Position numbers and translations under genes: made by a program
Source: Sisyra terminalis
Taxonomy: Eukaryota; Arthropoda; Insecta; Neuroptera; Sisyridae
Direction of reading: 5' to 3'
Assembly (NCBI GenBank): GCA_958496175.1
Contig: OY292275.1
Span: forward strand, 18,104,001 to 18,168,000
DNA: 64,000 nt
The notes under the pieces: generated by a model
Database searches by the model: none
What the model saw: only the letters and a program-made list of their open reading frames with translations
Told to the model about the DNA's origin: nothing
Shown: one piece after another, positions 12,010 through 24,400 of the stretch
Layout of the letters: the number at the start of each line of letters is the position of its first letter
How positions within the stretch are numbered: position 1 is the stretch's first letter

Positions 12010-13979
12010 TCTCTTCAATGTTTTGCCTAAAACCATATTCAATCCAGGTTCAGTTTCTTGCACAGTAGAACTCTTCCCTCCAGCAGTATTTGCTCCAAGA
12101 TACATTTTTTTGATTAAGATAGTCAATTCCTTTATTTAACAGATTCAGGATTCCAATCAGTCTTTTTCTGTTTTTCTTGGATCTTTCCTTTTTTCCTTCT
12201 TCAATATTCAATTTGAACCCGTTTTCTAAAATATGATTCATCTAGTTGATTTTTGTTCTTATCACCACATCAATTATCGTGTTCCTTCGTTAACTTTCAT
12301 AAATACTTCAAAATTTGTGGTATGATTCACCCATTTGATTTTTTTTTATTATTCTTCCTTCACCACAGTTCAAAGTTCTCAAAAAACTCACTTCCTTGTT
12401 TTAATATTATAGCCGAATATTATCGCGCAATGATTTGCTTACGTACATTTGAAAAGATGGTGATGAATTGGGCAATTTTTTTTTAAATTCATATTATGCA
12501 TATTTGATCAAAACCAAAGGTACGTTTAAATTTTATGAAATTTTAGTAAAAAAAAACTTTTTAAGGAAACTTAACATCAATTCTTTCGTAAAGCGTTTTA
12601 AAATCCACATTAAATAATGAAGTACAGTGTACAGTATGTGTACACAAAGTGTACAGCTGCTATTATTACCTATGCTAACAACAAAATCGGGTATAAAAGG
12701 ACTATACCATATTACAAACTAAAATTTTTAATACAAAAGGGTTGAGGCTATTCTGACAAAATGATCATTATATTTAAAATACGTTTTGAGAAAAATTTGC
12801 TAATAATTTTCCACGAGGTAGAAATGAAAAGTTCAATTTTGTCAACTCCGGGTATAATATTTCTTAAAAGTTTTCAAACATGCGTATGGTCTTTTCTACG
12901 TGAAATAGAACTCGAGTAACACAATTTTAAGTATGACAAAGCTAAGAAAATTTTCCCGGAAAAGACGATTTTCAATCTTCAATTCCTCAAAAACTATTTG
13001 GGATACGAATTTAAAACTCGATGAAAATCATGTTTTTAATTATATTTACCCTTAGTAAGTCATTTAAGGTTACCATTTAAGATTAAACAACCAAAGAACC
13101 AAAGTCTTCAGACCACAATATCCATCTATACCGCAAAATGTAACTAAAATAATAGAAGTCATCCTGCAGAAAATAGTTGATAAAATATTTATCTACAAAT
13201 GTAACTACTTTTTTTATTGAAAAAGTGAACTAATTTACTATTACATTGCTGTAAAACAAAGGTTCAAAACTAATGAACATTAATTTTAATTATGTGCAAT
13301 CCATAAATCCCAAATTATGAGGAAGTGAAACCGTAAAAATGAAAACAAGCGTAAATTAATCGTACCAATCAATTTTTAGTAACTGGAAGTTACAATTACA
13401 AAATCATTTTCCAAATTTTAATGTAAAATAAAGTTAATTGAAAAAATTGACATCAAAACTAAAATTCGAGCCAATAACCAATTTTGAAATCGGTACTTAT
13501 GACTAATGGCACAGACTAATGACTCAAAATGGGATTTAATTTATAATTTTCTTACACGTTTATTATTTATTTTTATTATGTTTGGTTCATTTGTAATAAG
13601 TAGGTGTAAAAGAAGTAAACAAGCCATAAATAACACTATCAAAGTATAAAACTTTTATACAAGTTATAAAGAAGATAAATATTTCTTCTATCACAAATAC
13701 GCACAACTATCGTATTTACTAGTAATAAGATATAATCATATTTTAATTTATTCTTACCATATACCTAATTTCCACTTACTTCTAAATGTTACAGAAATCA
13801 TTTGCAGAACGGAATATTCAGTCATTGAAATTATTAGGTTAAAAGTTAATATTAATTTATGTCTCTCCTATGATAGGTTTAAATACTGGCAATTTGCATA
13901 CAATTTCCCCACAATACTTATAAGTGTTTTTAAGTGTTTATTGAAGATATATAAATAAGTATTTGATCCGTTGATACTA

Positions 13980-14536
13980 TCGGTTGTTCAGAAAGTAATT
14001 TGGTTTTTTTGAGAAAATAAAAGACAATTTTTGTATGGTGTAGATACGTACAAATATTTTTTTGATTCATTATCCTTTCTGATTCAATACTTTCGTTGCT
14101 TTTCTGGTGCTAGTATAGTTCCTTGCTCTGCTAATTTATTTTTTTAATAACAATAAAATTAAGATGATTTTTGACCTCCTCATTTGAGGTAAAGGTTTTG
14201 TCACCTAAAAAAATTTGTAAGACTAGAACCATTAATAATCCGAAGGTGCCAAATCTGAAGAATATAGAAGAAGTGACTTTGCAGTTCAATAAAGCTGTAA
14301 AAGCTTCAAACGAGTTACTTAACTTGTATGAGGTTTTTTAGATGACAAAATTTTACGTAAAGAGGTCAAAAATCATTTGGGGCAGTTTTATGGCATCAAA
14401 GAACTATAATTTTCAAGCGTAAAATTATATTTCTACTAGAAAGATATGGACAATAATTCAAAAAAAAATTACCCTATTGCACTACTAGATAATCGTCTTT
14501 GATTTTCTCAAAAAAATCACTTTTGGAGCAACCTCA
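13980..14536. mobile_element. Deleted mariner-like element
   Basis: Left end TCGGTTGTTCAGAAAG and inverse right end TTTTGGAGCAACCTCA form imperfect inverted repeats of about 40 bases; both arms continue into TTTTTTTGAGAAAAT-AAAGAC. TA flanks both ends (13978-13979, 14537-14538), as expected for Tc1/mariner insertion. At 557 bp it is too short for a full transposase, and no intact transposase frame is left. Confidence 0.65.
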
Positions 14537-15310
14537 TATAAAGGTTTTTCCACTGCCTAAAAACTCTACATCTTAATCAAGGGTCCTTAACCCTATGCAA
14601 TCGAGTACCGCAAGCCGTTTCACATTTGCTTGCTATGCAACTTGGGTAAAGGTATTTAAGTTTCTTATACTTTATTAATGTATAATTAATGTTTGTCTAT
14701 TAAATTGCCTGCTTAGAGGCCAAAAAAGATTTAAATTTTATGTCAATAGAGGGCGCATTTCTTTTTTCAGAGCACTAAATTAATCAAATTCTCGAATCAA
14801 AGAAAGAGTACAAAAATTCAACTAAATATAACATATTTTTCGTCTTTTGTCTCTAAAGAGAGATATTTTTTGTTGTATGTTTCTTTATTTGTGTATCAAT
14901 TTCACAAAAGTTTAAGGAATAGGCATTTAGATCTTAAATTAGTAACAGACGGATAATGATCAAACTTTAATTATAATTCGATATTGAGATCGTAGCACAA
15001 GAATATCTACTTTTTTGCCAAAAAAAGAGCTGAAATTAATTAAGTTCTAAAATGTAAATATTGTTATTAACACAAAGCTGTCATAAAGTAAAAGAAACTG
15101 GATTTTCAATACAAAAATGTGTTTAATTCAAAACATATGCATTATATGTATGTATATGTTTAGAATATTTAAATAAAATAGACTTGAATACTTGAATACA
15201 TTAAATATTTTATTTATTTATACACACATATATTACTTTAAATATCCATTAAAGATTTTAAAAACAGGAAAATTATCTTTAATCCTCTCTTACACCGCCC
15301 GTTACTGGTT

Positions 15311-15345
15311 TATATAGGTATATCTATACGAGAGACTCCAATAAC
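15311..15345 (+). promoter_or_regulatory. Candidate distal Hn promoter (TATA-like)
   Basis: A TATATAGG stretch lies at about 15311-15318, roughly 155 bases before the first Hn ATG, and the local sequence (15290-15420) is richer in GC than its surroundings. Initiation near 15341 would give a leader of about 130 bases running without splicing into the ATG. Position and composition suggest a promoter; no initiator consensus is obvious, so confidence is limited. Confidence 0.4.
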
Positions 15346-15471
15346 AAACAGCCATCGGCAAATCTTACGGACATTAACGTTGAAAGTTTCTTGCCAGCTT
15401 CTTAGTGTGTTTAAGTATAACGAAGTGAAAACCCATAAATACATATACTTGCAAATATCTGCAAATTCAAA

Positions 15472-18400
15472 ATGATGCAACATACTTCCTCGGCAGCAAC
15501 TGAACTCCAGTTAGATACTGTAAGTTTTTTTTTTAATAATTCTTCTACTTATTTAAGTTAATATTTCAACTCGTTTCTGTTGAGTTATACATTTATTTAA
15601 TATAAAAAAAGCTTTATTACTAGCATCGAATAGTTTTCACATATAGTATTCTCATATTAAATTTCTTAAGTAAAAATTTTTCTACGCAGACAAAATCGTT
15701 AGTTGCCTATGGCCAGGGATTTTTTTTTAATTTCATAATAAAACTTAATTCACAAAGATATAGATAGCAAGGTTAAGATTCGAGGTTTTCAAGATTTGTA
15801 AATTTATAGACCTAGTGCAGTTAATATTCATACTTTATCGTTTTAAGCTTTGTGCAGATTTATATTGAAATCAACATCGAAGATTTCAATACTTAAGTAT
15901 ACTATGTACATTAACCCTCAATGGTAACTAATGCTAGTCTAATTTCTTAATGAATGAATGTCTCTAATTTTTTCTGTTCTGATTAGATCAAATAAGAAGA
16001 ATTTATGAAAGTAAAACAGGTTTTTCAACCAAAAATATAACATGCAATAAGCAACAATTAATGAATGAATGACATTTCACTAGTTTACGTGAAACGATAA
16101 AGTTAAGAACCAAAACAAGAAATTTACTGAAAATAAGATGTTAGTATCTCTAACAATAATCTATTCCAAAGAAAATCAACAAAATCAACAATGGTCTATA
16201 TTACAACTAAATAGATATAATAATTATTTTTAAAAATAGTGTTTAGTGCATAATTCTTTGATATTGTTTTTAAGGTTTTTCCCCGAATTAAAAAATATTT
16301 ACCAAAATTTACTAGCTTTGACTTTGAACAATTTAATTGAAATTTTTTCGTTTGTTTATACAGCATAAAAATCAAGTTTTTATTGCGTCTTTTAGTTTCT
16401 ATACCATAAACAAATTAATTCATTATTAAACGATTTACAAGTTCCGCATTTTGGTAATTCTCACAATTAACATATCACGCCCTGCCTAAAAACAACTTTC
16501 GGGAAAAATCTTTGTTAAAAATATTAATAACCGAAAAATGTTCTTTATACAACAAATATTTTTTTCAAAATTCGAAATTTATAGTTTATAATTTTTATAT
16601 TTTCTCAAAGAATTGTACCAAAAAGATTATTGTAAATGCACCATTTTTAAAGTTAGGGTGAGATATACAATATTACTTATACAATCAATGTAAAAAATGT
16701 ATAATGAGAAAATAACACCTTTACAGAGTGAATGCATTACCTAGAAAACCTGTTTTGCAGTAGATTTTCTACATTCCAATTACAAATTACTATTGGATGT
16801 ATGAAATGGATAGGTATATATCATTTACCAAATTCAATTATACAGAAAAAAATTCTATAAGTACAACATATAGTTTCATGGAAAGAAAAAAAACTTATAT
16901 CGTAAAACAGAAGAAATTGATTTGTTTAACATTGATAAATATTTTATTTTTTCCAAGTCACAATTAATTAATTATTGAGTTATTATTTATGTCGTATGAC
17001 TCAATTTTCTTTTTCTACAACGCATTTCAACACCGACAACACCGTCAGATGGTATTTTATTTTTTCAAGCGTAAACAAATTTCATGCAAGGTGTTAATTG
17101 TATATAAGTTATTTTTACAATTGATTCTTTCTTGCAAATATGTAAAGATTTAAAGTTTGTTTAAAAGTTACTCATTTATGATTTTCATCGTTTCGATGAT
17201 TTTTAAAATATAAAGATATTGTTGAACCTGGTTTTCTGAATTTACGCTCCTTATCTAGTCCCGAAAGATCTATCAGATGGGCCAATATAGAATTTTTTAC
17301 AAGAACTACATTTTTGGCAATCATCAAAATATATAGAAAAATCAATCCCTTTAATTTTACCCAAAGAAAATAAGGGTTTTACAAAATCAAAATTCAACAA
17401 TATTTGCATCAATAAACGCCAACTTTGAAGAGAAAAATAATATTAATGTCGTCTTGCCACTGTTGAAACGCGTTGTGAAAAAAGAAAATTGAATCATTAA
17501 TTGAGTGAAAATGAGTTAGAGTTGCATAATTAATAAATCGATTTATATTTAATTATTATAACTGAACATTCAAATTTCTTTGCTTATACGTGTATATACG
17601 CTTATACAGTTATACGTACAATAATCTTTTCTATTTACGTATAGTTCTGCGCTTATACGTACAATAGTCCTCGAAGTATGACCTCAATTGTTACTGGTCT
17701 CAAAATTTATTTCGTCGTTTTGCTAAAATCAAGATCGAAATTTTTGAAGAATGCATTTTTTTATTAAAACCTTCGTTTGGTTGTTTTTCAGACAACACGA
17801 TCATTTAAAATATAGGTCAAAGGTAAAAACTTGTAACAGTAAAAAGACTTGTTTATCACATAAAATTTATTTGAACAATAATTGACTAACCCGGTTTTAG
17901 TTACGTTTAAGAGATTTTTCTTCAAACTTTTTAGCTTGATGGTAACTCATCTAAATCTTGATGGTAAATCTATCAGCAAAAAGGGTGTTGGCTATTTATA
18001 GCCAATATGACAACAAAGGAAGAATAGCAAACAAATTCATTGGATAATATTCTCATCTAATAAATATTTTCCATAATTTTATTTTTTTTAACTGAATTAC
18101 CCATAACCCAAAAATTTTCTTTTTAAAAGTTTTGCTTAATCATTTCCATTAATGTTTTTACTCATAAATTATACAACGATACCATTAAAAGGACTTTTTA
18201 TTATTATATACTGTCGTTTTATAACTATCAAGGTCTTTAGCAAATCTAGGGTTAATAAAAATTAGTAAATCGAAAAATATTGAAAATTTGCTCGATACGA
18301 GATTCGGCCCCAACAATAAAATGTGTTGATAGGTCTTCGTAGTAAGAGTATATCATTTTTCTTGGTTTATGGTTGAATATTATATGCTTATATATTGAAA

Positions 18401-21400
18401 CAAAAAAAAAACTTTTTCCTTGTAACCAAAAAAGGTCACGTTAGGAAAATTAATAATTTCTTAATTCAGGTTTATTTATTTTATTTTTACAGAAATAAAA
18501 ATTTGAAGTTTGTTTAAATTATTCAAAATTGTTTAGTTCACTAAAATTATGAAAATGGCAATATTTTTTTGACTTCGAAAAAATGTTGCAAAATTTTATC
18601 ATTTTGACGTTCAAGTATTGCAAAATAGAAGCGGCAGCTACTATAATACAACTTTTAGAGTCTGAAATTAAATCAATATTTTTATAACAACTTATATAAG
18701 CAAGTGACGTTTATTGTCTTGAAAGACAAGATTTTTTTTACTCATTGTCAAACTTGCGCATATATTGTCCATGGCAAATAAAATTCTTATTCATTAGTAA
18801 GGTAGATTTGTCTATTTATATACTTACATCTCCAAACTACCCAGCTCGTGCATTTTTTCCAATAATCCATAAAATGTTAATGACATGATTTAAGTATTAG
18901 GTTAATCTTTCAACGTTTTATATTTCAAAATTTTATGTTTATTAATCTAAAACTTTGTGATTTTAAATAAATTATTTTTTCTGAAAAAACTTCTGTTTTA
19001 AATTTTATATTACTACCCGATAAAAATTTTCATTTAAATATATTTTAAGTAGGTATCAAATTTCAAAATTTCAAATTTTGTAATTTAAATATGTGTGAAA
19101 GATTACAACATTTTTGAATAAATTTTTATTGAATTTAAATTAATGTTAAATTGTCATACACAATTATTTAAATTTTTCTAATCTCTTTAATATTAAAATA
19201 ACTTAATTACTTTTATATTATATAAACTTTATTACAAATAAGGTCGTTAGCAACTCTAAACTCAGTAGAAATCCTTAATCGAAAAATATCGAAAATTTGC
19301 TCGATACAAGAATAACACCCAAAACCTACCAATTTTGAAGCAACAGCCTTGGCCACTCGGCCACCAATAGGCTTTCAAAATTTTGATACTTACAATAACA
19401 ACATCCTTTCTAGATGCTATCCTTTCTTGTGCTTTATATTTACGTCGTTAATATTTATCACCAACAATGTTTTATTTTATAAAGTGTATTTTGGTATCAT
19501 TGTAACTGCGCAATTCTATTTTGCAATTTATGCAGTTAGACTTTTTGTAAAATTATACACTATCCAATAATAAGACAACTTCAAAACTTAGTAGTTCATT
19601 TTTTTATTTGTTATTGACCGTCGCTATATATAACTACTAAGATTTTAGCGACTCTAGAATGAATAAGAATCCGTGTTCGAGAAATATCGAAAATTTATTC
19701 AAATTGAGGATCGAACCCAACACCTACCAGCTTTGTAGCGGCCACCGTGACCACTCGGCCACCAGTAGGCTAGTACACCTTATATTTTAAGAGTATACCT
19801 AGAATAACAATGAACGTGAATAACGTAAAATAACAATGCATTTTTAACTATGTGTCTTAAAATTCGTTTTCCTTTTTTTCAATTGTAACAGCATTGTTGA
19901 TGTATGGTGATTAATATAGTTGTCACTTGAGGTGTCCCAACTTTCTCAGAACTTGCTGGACAACACTTCTTCAGTGATTACAATTTCTTTTCTTTTCGTA
20001 TTGGCACGAAATCCCAGCTTTTCCACCACTTCTGTCCAACGGGTCGGTAATTGCCCTCTTTTCCTTTTCTTTTCAGATCACCCTTGTCTCATCAATTTTC
20101 CATAGTCCTTTGGCGCGTAATGTGCCCGAAAAATCGTCCATACGTTAGTAAAATTCAACATTTAAGTGTCCTCCAATACCGGTTTTTGAAATATACCCAC
20201 TAAAATTTAATACAAATATAAACTCCAAATCCTCTACCAAACGATCAATCTTCTCACATTAAAACAAAAAAATAAGAACTCTAAAATTTTTTAGTCGAAA
20301 TTAAAAGTTTTCAATGCGAAACCCCAACTAACAAAAAAGAAGCAACTGTTAAGCCCTAAGAAAATATAAAACTTTTAAAGCTTTGCATTTACGTATTAAA
20401 TCTTTTTCATAAAAATTGTTGCCAATAGAAAAAGGGCTAAGGGTTTTTGATAACAATAACCGATTGAAAGTAATTACAGAAAAAATACTAAACTGTATTT
20501 AAATTAAAAATTCATGAAAAAAACATATCTGGTTATAAATTTGAAACAAAATAGAAAACGAAAAGAACTTACTAGAAAAAAAAAACTCAACTATCATTAT
20601 ACTTTTAATTGGAGCTGTTTGTATATCCGCATCTTCCTCTGGCTCTTGATTTTCAACAATTGATGATGTTAAAATTTTACAAATGTTTTCTTCTGTTATC
20701 TTCTGTACAAAATTTAAATTGTTATCTATTGCCACCTATTCTTTGAACTTACTTATCGTCATGGCGAGTGGTTAAATATTTCGGTTTGCACGTTCTACTC
20801 ATGTCATCTTTTGAAAACCCACCATGTTTAAAACAATTTTCAATTATTCTTTTGGAAGCTTCGTTCCATGACATGAAAAAATATGCAATGCCTCTAGTTA
20901 TCTAGATCATTTTTTTTTGTTTTCAAATAAATTGCACAATCTGCATAGGGTTGCAATACGTGCATTCAATCCATACTCAATCACATGTAAGCACTAGTCC
21001 CAGTAGATTAGTGCTGTATAAGTACAAAGATAGTTAACAATCAATTGCGACAATAACAATAATAGTAATTCTTATATCAATAACAACAATCATAAAAACA
21101 ATTAACAGTAGCAATAATAATAATAATAATAGTCTATAATAACAATATCAATGCTAAAAATAATGTGAAACATTAATGTAGAAGTAATATATAAAAATAA
21201 AGTTATATAATAAGAAATAATAATTTGGCAATAAATACCATAGTTAATAGAAATATTTGTTTAGTTACAAAATCTATCAGGCAAATCTATTACATTCCAT
21301 TTTTGTAACCTTTTTATCATCTCACTGTTGTCCAATAAGTTTATTGCGAGATGGTTGGAATGATCGTCTAGTTTTGTCAGGTATTTTTTGCTAAACCTTT

Positions 21401-24400
21401 GAATTTCCTCCTTTACAGACGGCATTTCTGTATCTTCATGTATATCTAGATCATTAGCACTCAAATTTGGTATACCTATTATCATCCATATTTTCCAAAA
21501 TTCTAGTACGCATTTCTTTCGGGTAATGCAACGCTTTTCGGGTAATGGTCTTTACCACCCCTTGATCACAATTTTCCATAATCATATTTTATAAGAATAA
21601 TATTTCTAAGAACAAATTCATAATATAAACCAAAATCATGATAACCATAACCAATTTTTTTTTTGTATCTTTTATTTTACGTCTGCCCCGTTCTTCGCAA
21701 AAATTATAACAATATTCGATTGATAACATTATTCGTATTTCCAATAAGCGGCGTGCACTGCATTATCAAAGTATCCAACTACCATAACTTAATGATGTAG
21801 GTATGATTATGTGAAATTTGTGATTATTATGTGATTAAATGTGATTATTATTCCTTTTGATTAATTTTTTTATTTTTCTGGTATATATTTTTTGTTGTTG
21901 TAAATTACGTTAATTTTTAAATACGAAACGAAAGAAATTATAAAAGTTGAAAAAAAATACTGAATTTTAAATCAGTCTACTCAAATATGCATGTTTCAAA
22001 ACGGAAATTTCGAAATTTATTATTTTTCTCTTAATAACAAAAAAAATTAAAAGAAGTTATACAATTTTAAAAAATTCCTTAAGGAAAACAACAATAGTGA
22101 ACTTCAGCATCGCTTTTAGTTTTTAATAATATAGAACTGAGGATAGCAATAAGTTTGAGAAAATATTAGTCAATTTTTATAAAGTCTATTGGTATTTGGC
22201 ACCAACTATTAGATCGGCACAATTTGTCAAAATATGTACAAATTAACATGAAACGTAATTATATGCAAAAATCCCAAACAACACTGTTTCAGTCATTGTC
22301 GAAGAAGGGCACCCTAATTTTAGTTTGCTTTAATCAAATTGTAAGAACTTTGCCATTTAATCTATGCACTAAGGATTTTTTTCCATTAAAGCTGTACATT
22401 AATCCCGATTTATACCCTCATTTAAAAGAACATTGAAACTACTGGTAAACATAATTTCAAAGTTATATTTGCAGAAAAAAGTTTAAGAAATAAAAAGCAT
22501 TTAATAATAATAAAAACTAGCTTATTTTTTTTTTATTTTATGCAGTAAATTTGAAGTATCAATTATCTCTTTTTATATTTGATAACCTGTTTTTAGATCA
22601 GCAAATACTATAAAAAATTACCAATTATTTTTTTGCATTTAACGTAGTTCTATAATTTTATCAAGCTAATTATCGGAAAAATATTCCCATTAGGTGTATA
22701 CCTATAAGTTGTTTAATCTTTCTTGAGCATTCTAAAATCCTGAAACCATTTTCCCATTTCGGAATGAATATCAAATAATGTACCTTTCATTTACTTTACA
22801 TTAAAAATCAATTTTAACATGTTTACCTTATGAACCAATAGTCTCTGGGGTTTTCAAAAGTATTAATTAAAATTCAACCTTGAAGTAATTTGTCTCCAAA
22901 TAAGTAATTCTTATAATTTGTACATATCTTTTATTAAGCCTAATTGGAACGTTTTATTTGCAAAAAAATAATTATTGTTATATATGTTTTCCATATGGGG
23001 AAATAACAAGGAAAAACTTCAAAGAAAATTTCCCAAAAACGAACTAGTTAATGATTTTTTTAAATTTTTTAATTAAATAAAAAATTGAATTTAAAGAAGA
23101 GATGCTTCAATTCTGTTAACTTAAACTATTGTTTAATTTAGGGTTATAGTAAAGAAAGTTCTTAAATTAAATCAAGGTTTCTAATCATTATTAACCAAAC
23201 TATAATTTTACTAAGTCATTTTTTATTTTTATTTTTTTTTTTTTTGCTTTATGGAAATAATAAAATCGCAAAAACTCCAAAAAGTCACGTAAGCCGAAAA
23301 GTAAAAAAAAAATAATCGATCCTTCGGTGTTTTTTCTTCTTAACTAAACACTATACATTTCCTCGTTAACTTTGAAATTTCTAAATCAAATACAAAAATA
23401 TTCTAATTCTGTTTATTTATTGGATTTAAATCCACAAAAATTTTGATAAAAACCACGAAACTGGTTTTTTGAACCGCGCAATAATCCTATAAATTTTCGG
23501 AAATCTTATTAATTATGATAATTTTAATTTGCGTATAAAAAATTGGTTAAATATGTTGGAGTTCATTTTACATTTGAAGAACTGCGTCAAAAGGATGTTT
23601 TGGTTGTTGGTAATTCCCATTGCACGAAAAAAAAATACGCGGAAATTAAACAATAAAAATTGCACTTATATTGGTGACATGCAATACTGTTTAAACATTA
23701 CATCAACCTTGTCTTGTGATTGGTTATTTAATCAAGAGGGAGGTTTAGTAAACTTTTCTGGCTAGTATAAAATACTATCTTGTTTGTAAACAATCAAGTG
23801 CTGTGTATTAACAAGCTGTGAAAGGAAAGCGACTGTATAGACATATTGTGAAACAATCAAGTAATAGTGTCTAGCTACTTGAAAATATATTGTGAAATTT
23901 AGTTTTGTTACAATGAGGACTAAAAAAATATTTAATGGTGTAAGTTTCAATCAAAAATTAATTGTAAAAAAAATTATAAATTTTCTTATCATTTTATTTA
24001 AATAACTAAAGCTAACAATGACACATTGACACAATGACCATAAAGCTAACATTTAAATTTATTGAAAGTTATAACAATGAAACACCTCACGCTTTTGTGT
24101 TATAAAAACAAAAAATATATTTAGTTATTTAACGTTAATCATTCATAAAAACTTTAACAGAGGAATTATTTTATTAAAACGTTTCAGCTGAAACAGTTAG
24201 AGTTAATTATGCAGCTTTGATAAATAACAATAATATCTCCAGGGTATTTACATTCATTAAATTACGTTTTTAAACTAATAATAATTTATAATAACACTTC
24301 ATGCAAAAGAGTAAAACTACCAATATTAGCATATTATTTTTTTAACCAGTACCTAAATGTAAATTTTGTTCCATATTAAATTCAATTCAGATTTTTGCTA

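Larger units (their letters stand above)
20560..21590 (-). pseudogene. Tigger/pogo-like transposase pseudogene, split
   Basis: Minus-strand translation near 21567-21520 gives [17 protein letters not shown], like the DQGxI block of the Tigger/CENP-B DDE domain. Near 20890-20790 it gives [22 protein letters not shown], like the AWNxVxxxTIxNCFxKAGF block that follows it in that family. The piece ending about 20590 ([11 protein letters not shown], then EEDAD) fits the acidic C-terminal region. Stops and frame shifts are present. The two conserved blocks should be about 60 residues apart but are separated by about 650 bases that hold a LINE end, so the copy seems interrupted. Confidence 0.55.

Noticed and set aside
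19900..20130. GC-richer patch with possible coding remnant
   Set aside because: Minus-strand translation gives Lys/Arg-rich pieces broken by stops; no family could be recognised.
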